Positions 60,071-64,000 of a stretch of DNA of 64,000 nt are shown piece by piece. The notes beneath the pieces were generated by a model. It was not told the DNA's origin. It worked only from the letters and a program-made list of their open reading frames with translations, and did no database searches. This stretch comes from Pterobdella sp. o SKG-2022 (taxonomy: Eukaryota; Annelida; Clitellata; Hirudinida; Piscicolidae). The stretch lies in assembly GCA_964035795.1 (NCBI GenBank), contig OZ038320.1:28188649-28252648 (forward strand), in the 5' to 3' direction. Position numbers and translations under genes: made by a program. Position 1 is the stretch's first letter. Every line of letters starts with the position of its first letter.

Positions 60071-63000
60071 TTAAATAACCTGACGTTATTAACCCACAAT
60101 AAACCAAACGTTTCCCAGATAAGCTCTAATTTCTCAAATGACGAGACTAAAACAACTCAACTCCATCTTGTGAATAAGCTTCGTTTGTTTTCAATTCTTT
60201 GAAACACCCATCGATTTTATATAAAACTCTAACAATTATTTAAATTTCTGTGATACTGTTTGAACCAAACTAACACATTCCTTTGTAATACATTAAAATG
60301 CTATTCATTAATATTTTTTATATTGCTCAATATCTTTGATGGAAATCATCTATATTAACAAGTGATTGTTTGATAAAAATTTGCTATATTTTACATCAAA
60401 CGATTACAGAAATTTTTTCAATGTGTAATATTGTTATTGACGTTTCCGAAATCATGTTCTCAGCCTTCAAATGCCAAAATGTCTATTCATGACGTTGATT
60501 TTTGAATAACTTATTTTTTAAATTTCTACATTATAAATATACTTGTATGCAGAAGCTACTTATAAGGAGCTTCTCGACGCATCTTCTGTGATGAAAATAT
60601 AATTACATTCAGGTGTAAATTACAACTGCCATTTTCGAGTCTATTTATTTTTCAAAAATTGATTTAGATAGCAATAGAGAATGCAATGTTTTATTCTTCA
60701 CGCCTAACATGTTATAGTAATTTAAATATTGAATCATTACCTGTTATTAAAGAACAGAGTATAAGAAACCGAGCGACAGTGTTGGTAGGTGAAGATATAA
60801 CTATCTAAAGATATTAGACGTGTGTGGCTTCTTAACACACATTCATATTAAAAGTTTTCAGTATAAAATTAATATGCATAACATATGAGGTATATATTCC
60901 CTGGCGTTTTAGTATTTTGTGCCAACCTAACAAGACAACGCTTAAACATATATGCTTGCACTATTATATTGTATTGAGAAAATTTTAATATCAGTTTTCT
61001 TGATTATATGAGACTTAAACGCTTATAAAACTCAATTCACACAAGAAAACTTTTAGCAAAAGCATGGCGTATTACCTTAAGATAAAATGTTCACAATTAT
61101 TCTTACACATCACAATTTAAGCATAAGCGATAGAATTTTGATGTGAGACTTAGCGGTAGCGTATGAATAAATATGTATTAAAAACATAATAATGCACTAG
61201 TTTACTCCACATTTTATGACACACATCTATAAAAAAATGAAAATTGTGTATGAATTAATAAGTTTGAGACACATTTCGAGGTAGATTGAAAATATTGCCA
61301 CACTCACTAAACCCTCACATATACACCTAGAATTCTTAATAAAATCAAAGAAATTTAAGAATAATCAAAAGATAAACCAAAATTCTATAATTAACAATGA
61401 TGCATGAAAAAAGAATACTTGAGGAGAAAGGTTAGTTTCGGATAGAAGTTTAATACTTTAACGCAAAAAAGACCTTCACGAACTTGATATGGAGCTTCAA
61501 ATGATTGAGTTATCAAGCAAAACCTGCTAATTTCTGATGCCCAAAATGTCAAAAGCAAGACACGATGCAACGCATTGGACCCTGTTCATGAAAAGTTTTG
61601 CCGCATCGCAACATTTTGTAACTATTAAAACGATTTGTCGGCATTAAAGGTACATTTTTGAAAAAAATTAGGATGAAAAATAAAAACAAAGAAATAAACT
61701 GAGAAATTTTTTAAAATTAGTAGAAAATTATCAATAAACAAAATGATGGTGTTTTGAATGAAGCTAGTCACAATTTTGTTCTGAGTTACATTTGATTAAA
61801 CATTCGTAGTTATTAAAACCAACTTATTATATATTTATCTATGTAATACACAATCTTGCAGAACTTTTGCATAGAGAAAATGATTAACTAAGTGTTTAAC
61901 ACAACAATGTTACACATCAAACCCCGATTGGAATTCACAATATAATTTTAATATGTAAAATCACCCATAGTAAGAACAGTTTTAAAAATAACAGATTTTC
62001 GATATAACTCTTCAAAAACAATGGCAAACCAAGCAAAAAACTTTCAATTATTATAAAGGTTTTATGAATATGAATGTCTTTTACCAATTTGTTACTACCA
62101 GATGTCTCAGCCAATCACAGAAAACTAAGAAAAGCACCCAAAAACTAAAAAATAAATAGAAGTTATTTTTAGTTTTCATTTACTACGTGAGGATAATTTA
62201 GAAATTTCATTTATCTAGAGAAGCCTGTGGTTGCTTAACACTTTTCTCTATCTTGTTCTTTAGCATCATCCAATTTGACGGGTTTTAACTCAACATATCT
62301 TGATGACTTGTGTTTTTGCGGCATCTTTTATATGTATAAATGAATTAAGTTTAATTCATGCTTAATGTAAAACTTCAGATTCAAATAATTGATTTTCTTT
62401 AGAATCTTTGAAAAATATCTATCTGGCTGAAAGTTTTGTCAGAAAGACCACGTTGAAAAGTAGATATTTGAATGGATGGTAGATGTGTAACTGGCGGTTA
62501 TAACAAGGAGCAAGTAACAAGATTATTCATACTAGTTGAAAATGCCCTTTTTTCTTCTACAAGATGCTTTAATAACCTAAGAATCTGTGTCAGTCCGTGT
62601 TTGACGAGAATTTGAAAATCACAAAGAATAGTTGAATTTTTAAAAATTTTTAGTTTAGATCAGATGAAGGTGCTGGATGATTATTAGCCATATTAAGATC
62701 ATTTGAAACTCCGAATAAATCGAACTTCTTCATCAATTAAAATTCTACACAATCAACTTAGGTTAAAATTATGATTAGCAGATTTCTTGATGGAGTAATG
62801 TGAGGCGTGTTAGCAAGGATAGCCGTTGGAAAGGCCAATTCTTCAGATGACTAAAGAGGTTTGTGAAAGTATTTGAATGTTACATAAATATCTGAAGAAT
62901 TCTTGGCTGTTGAGAAAAAATCAAAACGATTGATTACCTCTTGCTTTTCGACAAAACATAACTTGATGGCTTGTGAAAAATATTTGAAATCCGCGACAAG

Positions 63001-63520
63001 CTAACACAAAACTTGGTAGTAGATGTGATTGGGGCAACACTAGATGAAGTCAGAAAAGTCTGCCTCTATATCTGACATAGATGCTTCGGTAGATTAGGGA
63101 AGGTATCTCGGAGGGTACGAGCAATAATTAATTAAAATGTCAAAATAAATTGATTCTTTGAAAATAAGATAAAATTCTCTAGTGAAAATGTATACTTTAA
63201 ACAGCAATCCAATGAAGTTTTCTGAACTAAAAAAAGTGGAAAATACTTGAAATATCTCGATGTTATTTTTGAAGTTAAATAGGTTTAAAAAGAATTAAAA
63301 ATTAAGCCATTGAAGCAATGTGGATCCTTTCAAAAATTTAAGTCTTAATCAATATACTTCTATCATAGAATAAAAATTTCTAATACTTTTTTAAAATGGA
63401 CAAAAAATATTTAAAAAATTAATTCGCATACGTGCATTCATTTTATAATGAGTAAAACATGTATTGAGGTAAATGTAAATTAATATCTGGTTTGAAACTA
63501 AAATCGAATGATTTTCTTGT
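60071..63520. other. Gene-poor tail region
   Basis: 3.4 kb of AT-rich DNA in which I can support no complete gene. A 29-codon frame at 62235-62324 on the minus strand is listed separately as a weak candidate. Some stretches near 61560 (minus) and 62480-63300 (plus) read as broken protein-like segments and may be very old retroelement remains, but none carries a recognisable motif. Confidence 0.4.
62235..62324 (-). CDS. Possible small exon, 29 residues
   Basis: Minus-strand frame from ATG at 62324 to TAA at 62235 encoding a charged peptide (begins MPQKHKSSRYVELKPVK). Its Lys/Asp/Glu-rich composition is unlike the surrounding AT-rich noise, and a splice-acceptor-like ATAAAAG precedes it. It could be a 3' exon or alternative end of the gene entering at 64000. 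No family match; could be chance. Confidence 0.2.
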   Translation of the reverse strand: MPQKHKSSRYVELKPVKLDDAKEQDREKC

Positions 63521-64000
63521 TTATTGTGGTTCTTCCATAAGATATATTTTGGGAAAAGTATTGAAGCTTTCATTGTTTAAATGACCGTTGTCCATGGTGC
63601 TACAATTTGTGGCTATTTGTTCTTGAATGGGACAGAAAATAACGGAAGAGAGTAAACAAGAAGATGAAGATGACGGGGAAGAGAGGGGAGATGAATAAGG
63701 AATAGATGAAGTTTGCAGCAGTGATATTATCTGTGGTTTAACATTGACTGGTTGTTGTTGATGTACAATCACCTTCAATGAACCAGTTTCTGAAAAACGT
63801 TTCAAATTCTTATTTACCGAGTTTGCGTGCTCGGGGCTGGGTCTGATTAGTTTTTGTTGCGACAAAGTTTCTTGAAGTATATTTTCTGCGTTTTGGATGT
63901 TTGAGGATGCATTTGACTCTAAGGATTTTTTCCTTAATTGTTGTCTGAGTTGAATTTTCGATTTACAATTTGTAGATGCTTCGATTGAGAAATCTTGAAG
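63521..64000 (-). CDS. Terminal coding exon of an unidentified gene (5' part outside the window)
   Basis: The minus-strand frame is open from the window edge at 64000 to a TAA at 63521, 159 codons, with no in-frame stop despite about 65% AT. It begins with a basic stretch, LRQQLRKKSLES, followed by Gln/Ser/Asn-rich sequence, VIVHQQQPVNVKPQ, a run of Ser and Pro (residues about 97-111) and ends MEEPQ. The low-complexity, Ser/Gln-rich style suits a disordered nuclear or scaffold protein, but I do not recognise it. The ATG nearest the edge is not the start; the frame continues past 64000. Confidence 0.55.
   Translation of the reverse strand, partial: LQDFSIEASTNCKSKIQLRQQLRKKSLESNASSNIQNAENILQETLSQQKLIRPSPEHANSVNKNLKRFSETGSLKVIVHQQQPVNVKPQIISLLQTSSIPYSSPLSSPSSSSSCLLSSVIFCPIQEQIATNCSTMDNGHLNNESFNTFPKIYLMEEPQ

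Noticed and set aside
62480..63300. Broken protein-like segments, possible old LINE
   Set aside because: No reverse transcriptase or endonuclease motif could be identified in any frame.
1..64000. Search for CRISPR arrays, operons, phage or defence clusters
   Set aside because: No regularly spaced repeats or clustered prokaryotic-style genes; the window is intron-rich animal DNA.

Overview
The window is AT-rich metazoan nuclear DNA. Genes are split into many short exons with GT-AG introns, the encoded families are animal ones (ARMC8, L2HGDH, UBR3, PSTPIP, an LDLa/SRCR/protease-fold membrane protein), and introns and spacers are full of decayed non-LTR retrotransposons, foldback elements and ATT/AT microsatellites. 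It looks like an invertebrate, but I cannot name the species from sequence alone.

Layout: (1) 24-8556 (+), the 3' three quarters of ARMC8, an armadillo-repeat subunit of the CTLH/GID ubiquitin ligase, with a CR1/L2-like LINE in its first visible intron. (2) 10443-15720 (+), a complete 15-exon L2HGDH gene encoding mitochondrial L-2-hydroxyglutarate dehydrogenase; a 200-N assembly gap lies in one of its introns. (3) 17154-19795 (+), an unrecognised single-pass membrane protein gene. (4) 22703-48137 (+), a 25-kb gene of about 41 exons for the E3 ubiquitin ligase UBR3, with UBR box, RING and C-terminal cysteine domain all recognisable. Its introns hold at least five LINE fragments, two tRNA-derived SINE copies and several palindromic elements. 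(5) 48450-51240 (-), tail-to-tail with UBR3, a type II membrane protein with three LDLa modules, an SRCR-like region and a trypsin fold that has lost its catalytic His and Ser. (6) 52164-57690 (+), head-to-head with gene 5, an F-BAR protein of the PSTPIP family with no SH3 domain visible. (7) 57823-59962 (+), a LINE with C-terminal C2H2 fingers behind a long (AT)n tract. (8) 63521-64000 (-), the terminal coding exon of an unidentified gene entering from the right.

Exon models were built by hand: acceptor and donor positions were chosen so that phases agree across each junction and the protein follows the family as I recall it. The five recognised genes are consistent this way, except for one unresolved junction near the UBR3 3' end (between 45006 and 45156). 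ARMC8 and UBR3 are both ubiquitin-ligase components, but nothing links the genes into a functional cluster. No operon, CRISPR array, phage-like system or convincing new multi-gene system was seen. The most unusual items are the protease-like protein with a broken triad, the orphan membrane protein, and the repeat families.
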